Of a stretch of DNA of 11,651 nucleotides, positions 5,506 to 11,466 are shown piece after piece. The stretch spans positions 1 through 11,651 of the forward strand of contig JAKPAQ010000406.1 of assembly GCA_029779385.1 (NCBI GenBank), read 5' to 3'. This DNA is from Actinomycetes bacterium (GTDB taxonomy: Bacteria; Actinomycetota; Actinomycetes; Propionibacteriales; Nocardioidaceae). Made by a program: the position numbers and the translations under genes. Below the pieces are notes generated by a model. The model was not told the DNA's origin, did no database searches, and saw nothing but the letters and a program-made list of their open reading frames with translations. Each line of letters begins with the position of its first letter. Position 1 is the stretch's first letter.

Positions 5506-6354
5506 TCATCGCCGTACCCGAGCGGCCCGAAGAATCCCTTCACCGGCCTTCTTGGTGACGAAGGTTTTTGAAGGCTTGCGCGAGTACTCGATCGTGATTG
5601 CGGTGCCGCTCTTTCCCAATCGATGGTTGTACCAACTGGTCATGGTCGGCGCCACCTTATTGCCCTTTCCCACACTGAATTTCTTGCGTTTCAAACCCAA
5701 GTTGGCGGCCAGTCGCTTCTCAAAACGCACGTCCTTGCCTGACTTGCCGATGCCATTTAGTGGCTGATGAATAGAGGCGATGTAGTCGGGCCGGTACAGT
5801 TCAAGGAATCGAATTAGCGCCCGCGTTTCAGGCTCGCTAGCGCGCCTCGACCCGCCATAAGTTCTCGAACCTTTGACGCCACGCTTCCAGCCACTAGTAG
5901 GCCAATTTCGGTTCAAGTCGACGCCGCGCGCATTCGTTCTAGTCCCCTTCGCAAATCCGTCAGGGTTCATCGTCGAAATGATCCAAAGGGCCGTGCCAGC
6001 ACTGGGCCTCAGGTTTTCAATAATGTGTCGAGCAGTCCGCGGGCCAGCCCGTTCATCACCGTGCATCTGCCCGAGCACCAAGACAACGTGCTTGGCACTT
6101 GGATCGCCGCGAAAGTAAGCGACAATCGGTCGACCCTTCACCGACTTACCGATTACCTGACGCCTCGCCACATAAGCGGGCTCACTTGGCGTTGGCACCG
6201 TCGTCGGCTCAGTCGTTGGAACCGTCGTCGGCTCAGTCGTTGGCACCGTCGTCGGCTCATCTGACGGCATTGAATCGTCACCAAAAGCAGCGGGCGTTGA
6301 GAATCCAAGTGCCAAAACCACGGCTAATGCCGCTCGCACAAATCTCTGCTTCAT
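5506..6354 (-). CDS. Secreted M14-family zinc carboxypeptidase / murein peptide amidase-like protein
   Basis: 282 residues. A Sec signal peptide (about 1-25: MKQRF, then a hydrophobic run to TPAAFG) is followed by a Thr/Pro/Glu linker (about 33-59) with three copies of an eight-residue unit. The M14 catalytic domain has zinc ligands His98 and Glu101 in QMHGDE, His196 in IASIHQP and the catalytic Glu256 in TAITIEYS. NPDGF and NARGVDLNRNWP (about 130-152) supply the substrate-binding Asn/Arg residues. This pattern is closest to the MpaA/gamma-D-glutamyl-meso-diaminopimelate amidase group, so a peptidoglycan peptide outside the cell is the likely substrate; that part is inference. I chose ATG 6354 because it begins the signal peptide; the open frame to 6471 adds a charged stretch with no function. 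No clear Shine-Dalgarno is seen. A 13-bp palindrome lies directly before the start. The gene diverges from the VapB-like/LytR_C pair. Confidence 0.85.
   Translation of the reverse strand: MKQRFVRAALAVVLALGFSTPAAFGDDSMPSDEPTTVPTTEPTTVPTTEPTTVPTPSEPAYVARRQVIGKSVKGRPIVAYFRGDPSAKHVVLVLGQMHGDERAGPRTARHIIENLRPSAGTALWIISTMNPDGFAKGTRTNARGVDLNRNWPTSGWKRGVKGSRTYGGSRRASEPETRALIRFLELYRPDYIASIHQPLNGIGKSGKDVRFEKRLAANLGLKRKKFSVGKGNKVAPTMTSWYNHRLGKSGTAITIEYSRKPSKTFVTKKAGEGILRAARVRR
6191..6262. repeat. 24-bp tandem repeat, three units, in the peptidase linker
   Basis: Units at 6191-6214, 6215-6238 and 6239-6262. The first two differ by one base (GGCACC versus GGAACC), and the third diverges only in its last few bases. 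They encode, on the minus strand, the repeated Thr-Thr-Glu-Pro-Thr-Thr-Val-Pro linker. Unit number can change by slippage without breaking the frame. Confidence 0.9.
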
Positions 6355-6355
6355 A

Positions 6356-6368
6356 GAACGATCCGTTC
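6356..6368. promoter_or_regulatory. 13-bp palindrome directly upstream of the peptidase start
   Basis: GAACG-ATC-CGTTC, 1 bp before ATG 6354. Read on the minus strand with its flanks it is TCGAAC-N5-GTTCT, which resembles the SOS box at 4129-4144 but with one extra base between half-sites. It may be an operator or may hide the start codon in an RNA hairpin. Confidence 0.3.
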
Positions 6369-6389
6369 GAAAATCGGCGCCTTCATCGC

Positions 6390-6395
6390 AGTTTA
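6390..6395 (-). promoter_or_regulatory. Candidate -10 of the peptidase gene
   Basis: TAAACT on the minus strand, 35 nt before ATG 6354. It would give a leader of roughly 28 nt that contains the palindrome at 6356-6368. No convincing -35. Confidence 0.3.
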
Positions 6396-6472
6396 GGTCC
6401 CGGTTGAGCATTTGGGATAGCCCAGCCGTAAGTTCACCTCGGCATTCCTGCGGTTCGTATTCGCTGACCAAC

Positions 6473-6478
6473 TACACT
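6473..6478 (+). promoter_or_regulatory. -10 element, leaderless promoter of the VapB-like/LytR_C operon
   Basis: TACACT, then 6 nt (TGGCGA), then ATG 6485. No -35 match and no Shine-Dalgarno. Confidence 0.5.
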
Positions 6479-6484
6479 TGGCGA

Positions 6485-6787
6485 ATGATCTTCCGCCGCG
6501 TGGGGGACGGACGGCCGTACCCGGAGCATGGACTCACACCCAGTGATTGGGCCTCCATTGCACCGACCCAAGTACGACTTGACGATCTGACAACCACGAA
6601 GAACAACCTCGACCTCGCCACTTTGCTAGATACCGACTCGACCTACTTTGGCGACCTGTTCGCACATGTGGTGAGTTGGCAAGGCGAACTCTTCCTAGAA
6701 GACGGCCTTCACCGCGCGCTTCGCGCTGCACTGCAGCAACGCACCATGCTCCACGCCAGAATTCACGTGATCGCAAAACAGCCATGA
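6485..6787 (+). CDS. Conserved 100-residue protein, usually annotated VapB-family antitoxin
   Basis: The protein begins MIFRRVGDGRPYPEHGLT and carries VRLDDLTTTKNNLDLATLL, FGDLFAHVVSWQGELFLEDG and LHRALRAALQQRTMLHARIHV. I recognise this as a compact actinobacterial family that databases commonly label 'type II toxin-antitoxin system VapB family antitoxin'. No PIN-domain toxin lies next to it here, and its sequence does not show a typical AbrB or ribbon-helix-helix fold that I can point to, so an antitoxin role is doubtful. The LEDGLHRALRAAL segment resembles ParB/Srx-like 'DG.HR' loops, but this is only a resemblance. The start is ATG 6485: the family begins MIF.RVGDGRPYP, and a -10 hexamer ends 6 nt upstream. 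The frame upstream to 6404 is promoter. The stop overlaps the start of the LytR_C gene by 4 bp (ATGA), so the two are co-translated. Confidence 0.8.
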   Translation: MIFRRVGDGRPYPEHGLTPSDWASIAPTQVRLDDLTTTKNNLDLATLLDTDSTYFGDLFAHVVSWQGELFLEDGLHRALRAALQQRTMLHARIHVIAKQP

Positions 6788-7299
6788 CCAAGCCACGTGA
6801 CCTCCTGGTGGTTGGAGGTGCCGCTTTCGTATTCGTTGTCGGCACTGGTTTGGGGATGAAACTCGCCTTCTCCGCACCTGACGCGGCCCCCGCAGAACCG
6901 ACTTGCCGCGTCGTTCGCGTCGAACGCGGAAAGCCTTTGACAAGCAATCTGGTCGTAGTCAACGTCTATAACACCAGTGATCGCGCCGGTCTAGCCAACC
7001 GAGTAAAGATCAACCTAGAGCAGCGTGGCTTTTTGGGCGGATCAACCGGAAACAACCCCGGAGCGATCAAAGCAACAAACGTGACCATTTTGGCTACCGA
7101 TCCGGCCGATCCGAAAGTGAAGCTCGTTTCCCTGCAGTTCAAAGGAAAAGTAGACGTCATCAGCCCCGATTTCGAACTGAACGACGGCGTCACAGTCCTA
7201 CTCGGGCAGAATTTTCGCGGACTGAAGACCGACGCAGCAAAGTCGGTTGAGGCGAGCAGACGAGTGTCAGTTTGCATCCCCAATGTGGACTTGGGTTGA
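6784..7299 (+). CDS. Membrane-anchored LytR_C domain protein
   Basis: 171 residues. There is a short cytoplasmic N-terminus (MTKPRD), one transmembrane helix (about 7-29), a short linker with Pro/Ala, then an extracytoplasmic LytR_C domain (about 50-165). The domain is recognised by LVVVNVYNTSDRAGLANRVKINLEQRGF at its start, where a 'N.T...GLA......L...GF' pattern is characteristic, and by GVTVLLGQNFRGL near its end. LytR_C domains occur at the C-terminus of LytR-CpsA-Psr cell-wall ligases. Here the domain stands alone on an anchor with no catalytic LCP domain, so it is more likely an accessory or binding protein at the cell wall. Its start overlaps the preceding gene's stop by 4 bp; no Shine-Dalgarno is visible, so it depends on coupling. 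The gene ends 18 bp from the convergent antiporter gene. Confidence 0.85.
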   Translation: MTKPRDLLVVGGAAFVFVVGTGLGMKLAFSAPDAAPAEPTCRVVRVERGKPLTSNLVVVNVYNTSDRAGLANRVKINLEQRGFLGGSTGNNPGAIKATNVTILATDPADPKVKLVSLQFKGKVDVISPDFELNDGVTVLLGQNFRGLKTDAAKSVEASRRVSVCIPNVDLG

Positions 7300-7317
7300 C
7301 CGACGTGACCGGTTGAT

Positions 7318-8811
7318 TCAATCTCTGTGAGTGGTGTCCCAGCCAGCCAGGCGGCCTTGCTCGGCCACCAGTCGCAACCGCCGCTCAACTGTCTCGCGGA
7401 GTTCTCGAGTCGTCACCAGTAACAGTTCGTCATCCACCCGAATCCGGGTAGTTCGATGCGGAACCATGGTGCTGCCGTCGCGAACAACCATCGTCACCGA
7501 AGCGCCCGGCGGCAGCCGCAACTCCCCGACCTCAACCCCGGCAAGCTTGGACGACTCGGGAACGTGAATCTGTAGAAGGTCGGCCGAAATGCGTTCAAGC
7601 GGGGCCGCATCAATCTCCACGTCTCGACCACGGGTGGACTCCACCCCGCACCATTTCGCGAGTTTGCCAAGTGGCGCGGCCTGGACGATCGTGTAGACGA
7701 CCACCGCCACAAAAGTCATGTTGAACAGGTCGAGAGAACTGTCCAGACCGTGAGCTAACGGGATGGTGGCCAACACGATCGGCACCGCTCCACGCAGGCC
7801 GGCCCAACCGATAAACAACTGTTCTCGCGGCCCAACTCGGAACCACGAAGCACACATCGCCACCGAAGCCGGTCTAGCCACAAACGTCAACAGCGCGCCG
7901 ACGCCAATCCCCACCCAGAGGTGCCACGGGTCGATGTCGCTGGGGTGAACCAACAGGCCGAGCATCACGAACAGGCCAATTTGGGCGAGCAGGCCAATAC
8001 CCTCGACGAAGGACCGGGTCGCAGACCGGTGGGGCAGTTCGGTGTTGCCGAGCACCACGGCGGCAACATAGACCGCAGCGAATCCGCTGGAGTGAACGGT
8101 TGCGGCCACCGCGTATGCAAACACTGTGACGGCAAAGACCACTAGTGGATATAGACCCGCAGACGGCAAGGCGACCCGACGCAGTAGTCGCGCTCCACCA
8201 CCACCGATCAGCAAACCGATGAAACTGCCGACGACCAGTTCAAAAACAATCAGCGCGACAAAACCCAAGGGCCCGTAGTCGTGGATTGAACCGACACTGA
8301 TCGCGGTTACTAAAACAACGATCGGCGCATCGTTTAGACCCGATTCGGTCTCGAGCACGCCCGAAACCCGAGACTTCAACGGCACCGCACGAAGCACCGA
8401 GAAGACCGCGGCGGCGTCCGTCGGGGAAAGCACCGCACCGATCAGCACGGCAAGTTCCCAGTCCAAGCCGAAGATGTAGTGCGCGCCGACGGCAACTATG
8501 CCGACACTGATTGAGGTGCCAATCGTGGCCAGCAAGACGCCGAACCCGAGAGTGGGTTTTACGTTGTTCCAGTTGGTCGTCAGACCGCCCTCGGCCAAAA
8601 TCAGAATCAGTGCAGACAGGCCGATCACGAGCGCCATGTCGTAGTTGACGAAGTCGACACCGGCACCGTCGTAGCCCAAAAGCACACCCAGGCCTAGGTA
8701 CATCAACAACGAAGGCAGGCCAACAACTGCCGAAATCCGTACTGCTAGAACTGCCAAAATCAGCACAACGGAGCCGGCCAACAAGACCACGTTCAAGTCG
8801 TGAGGAGTCAT
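7318..8811 (-). CDS. CPA1-type cation/proton antiporter with C-terminal TrkA-C domain
   Basis: 497 residues. Roughly the first 385 form about 12 transmembrane helices of a CPA1 exchanger. GAVLSPTDAAAVFS carries Thr131-Asp132, and ESGLNDAPIVVL carries the Asn160-Asp161 pair of the ion-binding site; FIGWAGLRGAVPIVLA is the conserved late-helix motif. The C-terminal part (about 409-490) is an RCK_C/TrkA-C fold (LQIHVPESSKLAGVEVGELRL, TRIRVDDELLLV), a regulatory ligand-binding domain. This architecture matches the NhaP2/CvrA potassium/proton antiporter group, so export of K+ (or Na+) for proton uptake at the cytoplasmic membrane is likely. The exact ion cannot be read from the sequence. ATG 8811 is supported by AAGGGAG 4 nt upstream. 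It follows aroQ by 37 bp on the same strand; a TAGGGT at the aroQ stop codon could be an additional promoter. Confidence 0.9.
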   Translation of the reverse strand: MTPHDLNVVLLAGSVVLILAVLAVRISAVVGLPSLLMYLGLGVLLGYDGAGVDFVNYDMALVIGLSALILILAEGGLTTNWNNVKPTLGFGVLLATIGTSISVGIVAVGAHYIFGLDWELAVLIGAVLSPTDAAAVFSVLRAVPLKSRVSGVLETESGLNDAPIVVLVTAISVGSIHDYGPLGFVALIVFELVVGSFIGLLIGGGGARLLRRVALPSAGLYPLVVFAVTVFAYAVAATVHSSGFAAVYVAAVVLGNTELPHRSATRSFVEGIGLLAQIGLFVMLGLLVHPSDIDPWHLWVGIGVGALLTFVARPASVAMCASWFRVGPREQLFIGWAGLRGAVPIVLATIPLAHGLDSSLDLFNMTFVAVVVYTIVQAAPLGKLAKWCGVESTRGRDVEIDAAPLERISADLLQIHVPESSKLAGVEVGELRLPPGASVTMVVRDGSTMVPHRTTRIRVDDELLLVTTRELRETVERRLRLVAEQGRLAGWDTTHRD

Positions 8812-8815
8812 TCAA

Positions 8816-8822
8816 CTCCCTT
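8816..8822 (-). promoter_or_regulatory. Shine-Dalgarno of the antiporter gene
   Basis: AAGGGAG on the minus strand, 4 nt before ATG 8811. This is a leadered start, in contrast to the leaderless starts of first genes in this window. Confidence 0.7.
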
Positions 8823-8848
8823 CCGCGGCTGGCCTGATGTCGAACACC

Positions 8849-9295
8849 CTATCGTTGCGAAATTTCGGCGAGAAGACGCTCGGTACCAATCCGGTAACCG
8901 TCGACTCCCTCGCCGATCACGTGCACGACCGCAACATCGGCGACATACGAAAAGTGGCGGAATGCTTCGCGGGTAGTCACGTCAGAGATGTGCACCTCGG
9001 CAACCGGCAGTGCCACCGCAGCCAAGGCATCTCGAAGAACTACCGACGTGTGGGTCAGCCCGCCAGGGTTGATCACGATGCCAGCGCAGTCATGGCGTGC
9101 CTCGTGGATCGCGTCAATCAAGACCCCTTCGTGGTTGCTTTGGATTGCGCGCACCTCAAAGTCTTCAACGGCGGCAGTTTCGGCAACCAAACGCTCAACG
9201 TCGGCCAACGTTTGCGAACCATAAACCTGCGGCTCACGAGTCCCGAGCAGGTTGAGATTGGGGCCGTTTACCAACAGCAGGCGGCGATTCGTCAC
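8849..9295 (-). CDS. aroQ: Type II 3-dehydroquinate dehydratase
   Basis: 148 residues, normal for the family. It dehydrates 3-dehydroquinate to 3-dehydroshikimate in the shikimate pathway, in the cytosol; the enzyme is usually a dodecamer. NGPNLNLLGTREP holds Asn13 and the catalytic Arg20; Tyr25 follows in VYG. QSNHEG (52-57), the NPGGLTHTS loop with Asn76 and His82, and the catalytic His102 in EVHISD are present, as is Arg113 in FRHFSY. The usual HISN.HAREEFR segment reads HISDVTTREAFR here, a mild departure near the substrate pocket. The start is GTG 9295, since the protein would otherwise lose its first strand, and TACGGT ends 6 nt upstream, so the message looks leaderless. It is not next to aroB, aroK or aroC, but between a DedA gene (51 bp upstream) and the antiporter. 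Confidence 0.95.
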   Translation of the reverse strand: MTNRRLLLVNGPNLNLLGTREPQVYGSQTLADVERLVAETAAVEDFEVRAIQSNHEGVLIDAIHEARHDCAGIVINPGGLTHTSVVLRDALAAVALPVAEVHISDVTTREAFRHFSYVADVAVVHVIGEGVDGYRIGTERLLAEISQR

Positions 9296-9301
9296 CTGCT
9301 C

Positions 9302-9307
9302 ACCGTA
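9302..9307 (-). promoter_or_regulatory. -10 element, leaderless promoter of aroQ
   Basis: TACGGT on the minus strand, followed by 6 nt (GAGCAG) and the GTG start. The spacer between dedA and aroQ also holds a small hairpin CCGGC-TTT-GCCGG (9330-9342) and a 9-bp direct repeat GCCGGTGGC (9322-9330 and 9338-9346). Confidence 0.45.
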
Positions 9308-9346
9308 CCGGTAGGTGCCACGCCGGTGGCCGGCTTTGCCGGTGGC

Positions 9347-9988
9347 TCAGCGCTCACGCGGATCACGAAGCTCGCGAACCCGAGTTACGACGAACCAGCC
9401 GCAAACAACCAAAACGGCCAAGATCACCAACCGTTGGAACCAGTCGGCGTACGGCTCAATCACATGCCAGTTCTCGCCGAGGGTGTAACCCGCCCCAACG
9501 AAAATCGAGTTCCAGATAAAGCTGCCAATGGTCGTCAGAAGGAAGAAAATGCCGAAGTTCATTTTCTCGACGCCGGCAGGCAGTGAAATCAGGCTCCGGA
9601 AGATCGGCACCATCCGGCCAAAAAAGACGGCCTTGCGGCCATACTTCGCGAACCACGTTTCAGCCGACTCAAGGTCAGCGAGCTTGAGCAACGGCGTCTT
9701 CACAAAAACCCAAGCCGCCCGATCCCGGCCAAACAGTCGACCAAGCCAATACAAAATGCAGGCCCCGATCACCGAACCGGCTGTGGTCGCAAACAGAGCG
9801 CCCGCCAGCGTGAACGTCCCTTGGCTGGCGGCCAAACCGGCCATCGGCAGCACGATCTCGCTGGGGATCGGCGGGAAAAGGTTGTCCATACCGACCGCGA
9901 TCGCGGCACCGACCAACCCCATCTTTTCCATGAGGTCGATCATCAATCCGGCGAGGCCGTCGATGTTGGCATCCGTTTGCAGTATCAC
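9347..9988 (-). CDS. DedA-family membrane protein (VTT/SNARE-associated domain)
   Basis: 213 residues with about five hydrophobic segments. Family hallmarks are NLFPPIPSEIVLPMAG (about 36-51, Glu44), the glycine-rich helix GSVIGACILYWLGRLFGR, and FGRMVPIFRSLISLPAG (about 123-139), which carries the conserved Arg125 and Arg131. The C-terminal helices contain GSFIWNSIFVGAGYTLGENW. DedA proteins act in the cytoplasmic membrane in lipid recycling; some relatives translocate undecaprenyl phosphate or phosphatidylethanolamine. Which substrate applies here is unknown. I place the start at GTG 9988 because TATGCT ends 6 nt upstream, as at the other leaderless starts in the window. The open frame to 10066 runs through this promoter and into the divergent gene. 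The 60-bp gap to the divergent lipoprotein gene must hold both promoters. Confidence 0.85.
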   Translation of the reverse strand: MILQTDANIDGLAGLMIDLMEKMGLVGAAIAVGMDNLFPPIPSEIVLPMAGLAASQGTFTLAGALFATTAGSVIGACILYWLGRLFGRDRAAWVFVKTPLLKLADLESAETWFAKYGRKAVFFGRMVPIFRSLISLPAGVEKMNFGIFFLLTTIGSFIWNSIFVGAGYTLGENWHVIEPYADWFQRLVILAVLVVCGWFVVTRVRELRDPRER

Positions 9989-9994
9989 GCGGCG

Positions 9995-10000
9995 AGCATA
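9995..10000 (-). promoter_or_regulatory. -10 element, leaderless promoter of the DedA gene
   Basis: TATGCT on the minus strand, 6 nt (CGCCGC) before GTG 9988. The same hexamer serves the SRP RNA gene. Confidence 0.55.
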
Positions 10001-10035
10001 GCGGCCTTGCCGAATTGCTCCACTGAACCAGCAGG

Positions 10036-10041
10036 TAGCGT
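10036..10041 (+). promoter_or_regulatory. -10 element, leaderless promoter of the lipoprotein gene
   Basis: TAGCGT, 7 nt before ATG 10049. Its likely -35 region overlaps the upstream part of the divergent DedA promoter. Confidence 0.4.
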
Positions 10042-10048
10042 CTGAGAA

Positions 10049-11422
10049 ATGACTCGGCTGACCCAACGGTCCTCGGCGCTGGCTCTAGCGGCAATCTTTT
10101 GCGGTGCGTTGCTAGTTGGCTGCGACTCAAGTAACAAAAAACCCGAGCAGACAAACACCATCCTCAGTGTTCCGTCCGGCACCGCGGTGGCCGCGATGAA
10201 CGCCGATCAGGTTGCGGCCTCACAGTTCCTGTTCGAGTCCGCCACGGCAGTCATTCTGGCGAAACCCGGCGACACTGCGGCCCTGGCTGCCGCCAAAAAG
10301 TACGCCGTACCGATTCTGCCGGCCGATTCTGCTGGCCGCACCGAAGCCAAGCGGCTCGGCGCCAGAGTGCTCGACCTGACCGACCCCGATATTGACCGAA
10401 GCCCTAATCCTCGTCGAGCCAAACCAGCGACCGTAGCTATTGCCGCAGCGCCCACCGCAGAACTAACTCACTTGGCAAAACTCGGCGACGCCAACCTTGT
10501 CCCGACCTCTCCAGATCCACGGACGGACCCCAAGTCGATCAAGGCACTGGAGTCGACCGGCGATTCGGCCTTGCTCGCAATCGGGCTCGCGGCCTATCCC
10601 ATTGAGGCGATCAGGACACACGCCAAAGTTCCGGCCGGCGGATACTTGGCGCTGCCGGGTCATCACTATTTAGCGATGTATGGCCACCCGTCGACAAGTG
10701 CCCTAGGAGTTCTCGGGGAACAGAGCCCGAAGAAGTCAGTGGCTCGGGTGCAAAAGCTGGTGAAGAAGTATGAGGCCGTCGCGCCGGACGAATCGTTTGT
10801 GCCGGCGTTCGAAATCATCACCACGATTGCTAGCGCAGGGCCCGGAAAGCGCAAGGATTACTCGCACCGCACCCCGGTCAGTGAACTTCGCCCACTCGTT
10901 GACGCGGCCAAAGGGGCCGGAGTCACCGTGATTCTCGATCTGCAGCCAGGTCGAAGCAAGGCGATAACTCAAGCCAAGGCCTACCGCGAACTTCTGCTCG
11001 AGCCTCATGTGGGTCTGGCATTGGATCCAGAATGGAAGCTCGGCAAGCACGGTAGGCCGCTCCAGCGGATCGGCCACATGTCGACCAGTGAAATCAACGA
11101 GGTGTCGCGCTGGCTGGCGAAGTTGACACGCGAAAACGTGCTGCCGCAAAAACTCTTCGTGGTTCACCAATTTCAGACCCAGATGGTCAGGGATCGCAAC
11201 CGACTCGTGACCAGTCGGCCTGAGTTGGCCACGATCATTCACGTCGATGGCCAAGGTCCGCCGGCGGCCAAAATGTCCACTTGGAAGATGATTCGAAAAG
11301 ACGCCCCCAGCGGCGTGTTTTGGGGCTGGAAGAACTTCGTCGACGAGGACAAGCCGATGCTGACGGCCGAGCAGACGTGGCGGCGAGTGCGCCCTCATCC
11401 CGATCTCATCACCTACCAGTGA
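10049..11422 (+). CDS. Lipoprotein of unknown function, two-domain, conserved in Actinobacteria
   Basis: 457 residues. A lipoprotein signal peptide ends in the lipobox LVGC with Cys25, so the mature protein should be anchored to the outer face of the membrane. The first part (about 45-145) reads like alternating strand-helix units (TAVILAKPGDTAALAAAKKYAVPILPA), similar to cell-wall-binding repeat 2 modules. The second part (about 195-457) is a recognisable but uncharacterised actinobacterial domain: GYLALPGHHYLAMYGHP, ALGVLGEQ, FVPAFEIITTIASA, VTVILDLQPGRS, HVGLALDPEWKL, KLFVVHQFQ, ATIIHVDGQG and VFWGWKNFVDEDKPML. Beta-strands ending in Asp, Glu or His at regular spacing suggest a TIM-barrel-like hydrolase, possibly acting on wall or capsule sugars, but this is inference. 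The start is set by the signal peptide and the -10 hexamer 7 nt upstream. No enzyme function should be transferred. Confidence 0.8.
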   Translation: MTRLTQRSSALALAAIFCGALLVGCDSSNKKPEQTNTILSVPSGTAVAAMNADQVAASQFLFESATAVILAKPGDTAALAAAKKYAVPILPADSAGRTEAKRLGARVLDLTDPDIDRSPNPRRAKPATVAIAAAPTAELTHLAKLGDANLVPTSPDPRTDPKSIKALESTGDSALLAIGLAAYPIEAIRTHAKVPAGGYLALPGHHYLAMYGHPSTSALGVLGEQSPKKSVARVQKLVKKYEAVAPDESFVPAFEIITTIASAGPGKRKDYSHRTPVSELRPLVDAAKGAGVTVILDLQPGRSKAITQAKAYRELLLEPHVGLALDPEWKLGKHGRPLQRIGHMSTSEINEVSRWLAKLTRENVLPQKLFVVHQFQTQMVRDRNRLVTSRPELATIIHVDGQGPPAAKMSTWKMIRKDAPSGVFWGWKNFVDEDKPMLTAEQTWRRVRPHPDLITYQ

Positions 11423-11454
11423 CTTCGGTGCCAGACATTCTTTGGCTATCCCAT

Positions 11455-11460
11455 TAGGTT
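11455..11460 (+). promoter_or_regulatory. -10 element, leaderless promoter of the class V aminotransferase gene
   Basis: TAGGTT, then 6 nt (TGGGTC), then ATG 11467. The 15 bases ending in ATG closely match those before the DUF222-HNH gene (TAAGTT-TGAGTC-ATG). Confidence 0.55.
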
Positions 11461-11466
11461 TGGGTC

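Noticed and set aside
6191..6262. CRISPR-like repeat
   Set aside because: The units are directly abutting without spacers and encode a Thr/Pro/Glu linker in a clear gene.
6355..6471. Upstream extension of the M14 peptidase frame
   Set aside because: The signal peptide begins at ATG 6354; a charged stretch before it would bury the signal.
6404..6484. Upstream extension of the VapB-like gene
   Set aside because: The family begins at MIF.RVGDG; the extra codons cover the -10 hexamer at 6473-6478.
9330..9342. CCGGC-TTT-GCCGG hairpin as a dedA terminator
   Set aside because: The stem is only 5 bp with a 3-nt loop and has no T-run in the direction of transcription.
9989..10066. Upstream extension of the DedA frame
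   Set aside because: It runs across the promoter region and into the divergent lipoprotein gene, and TATGCT sits 6 nt before GTG 9988.
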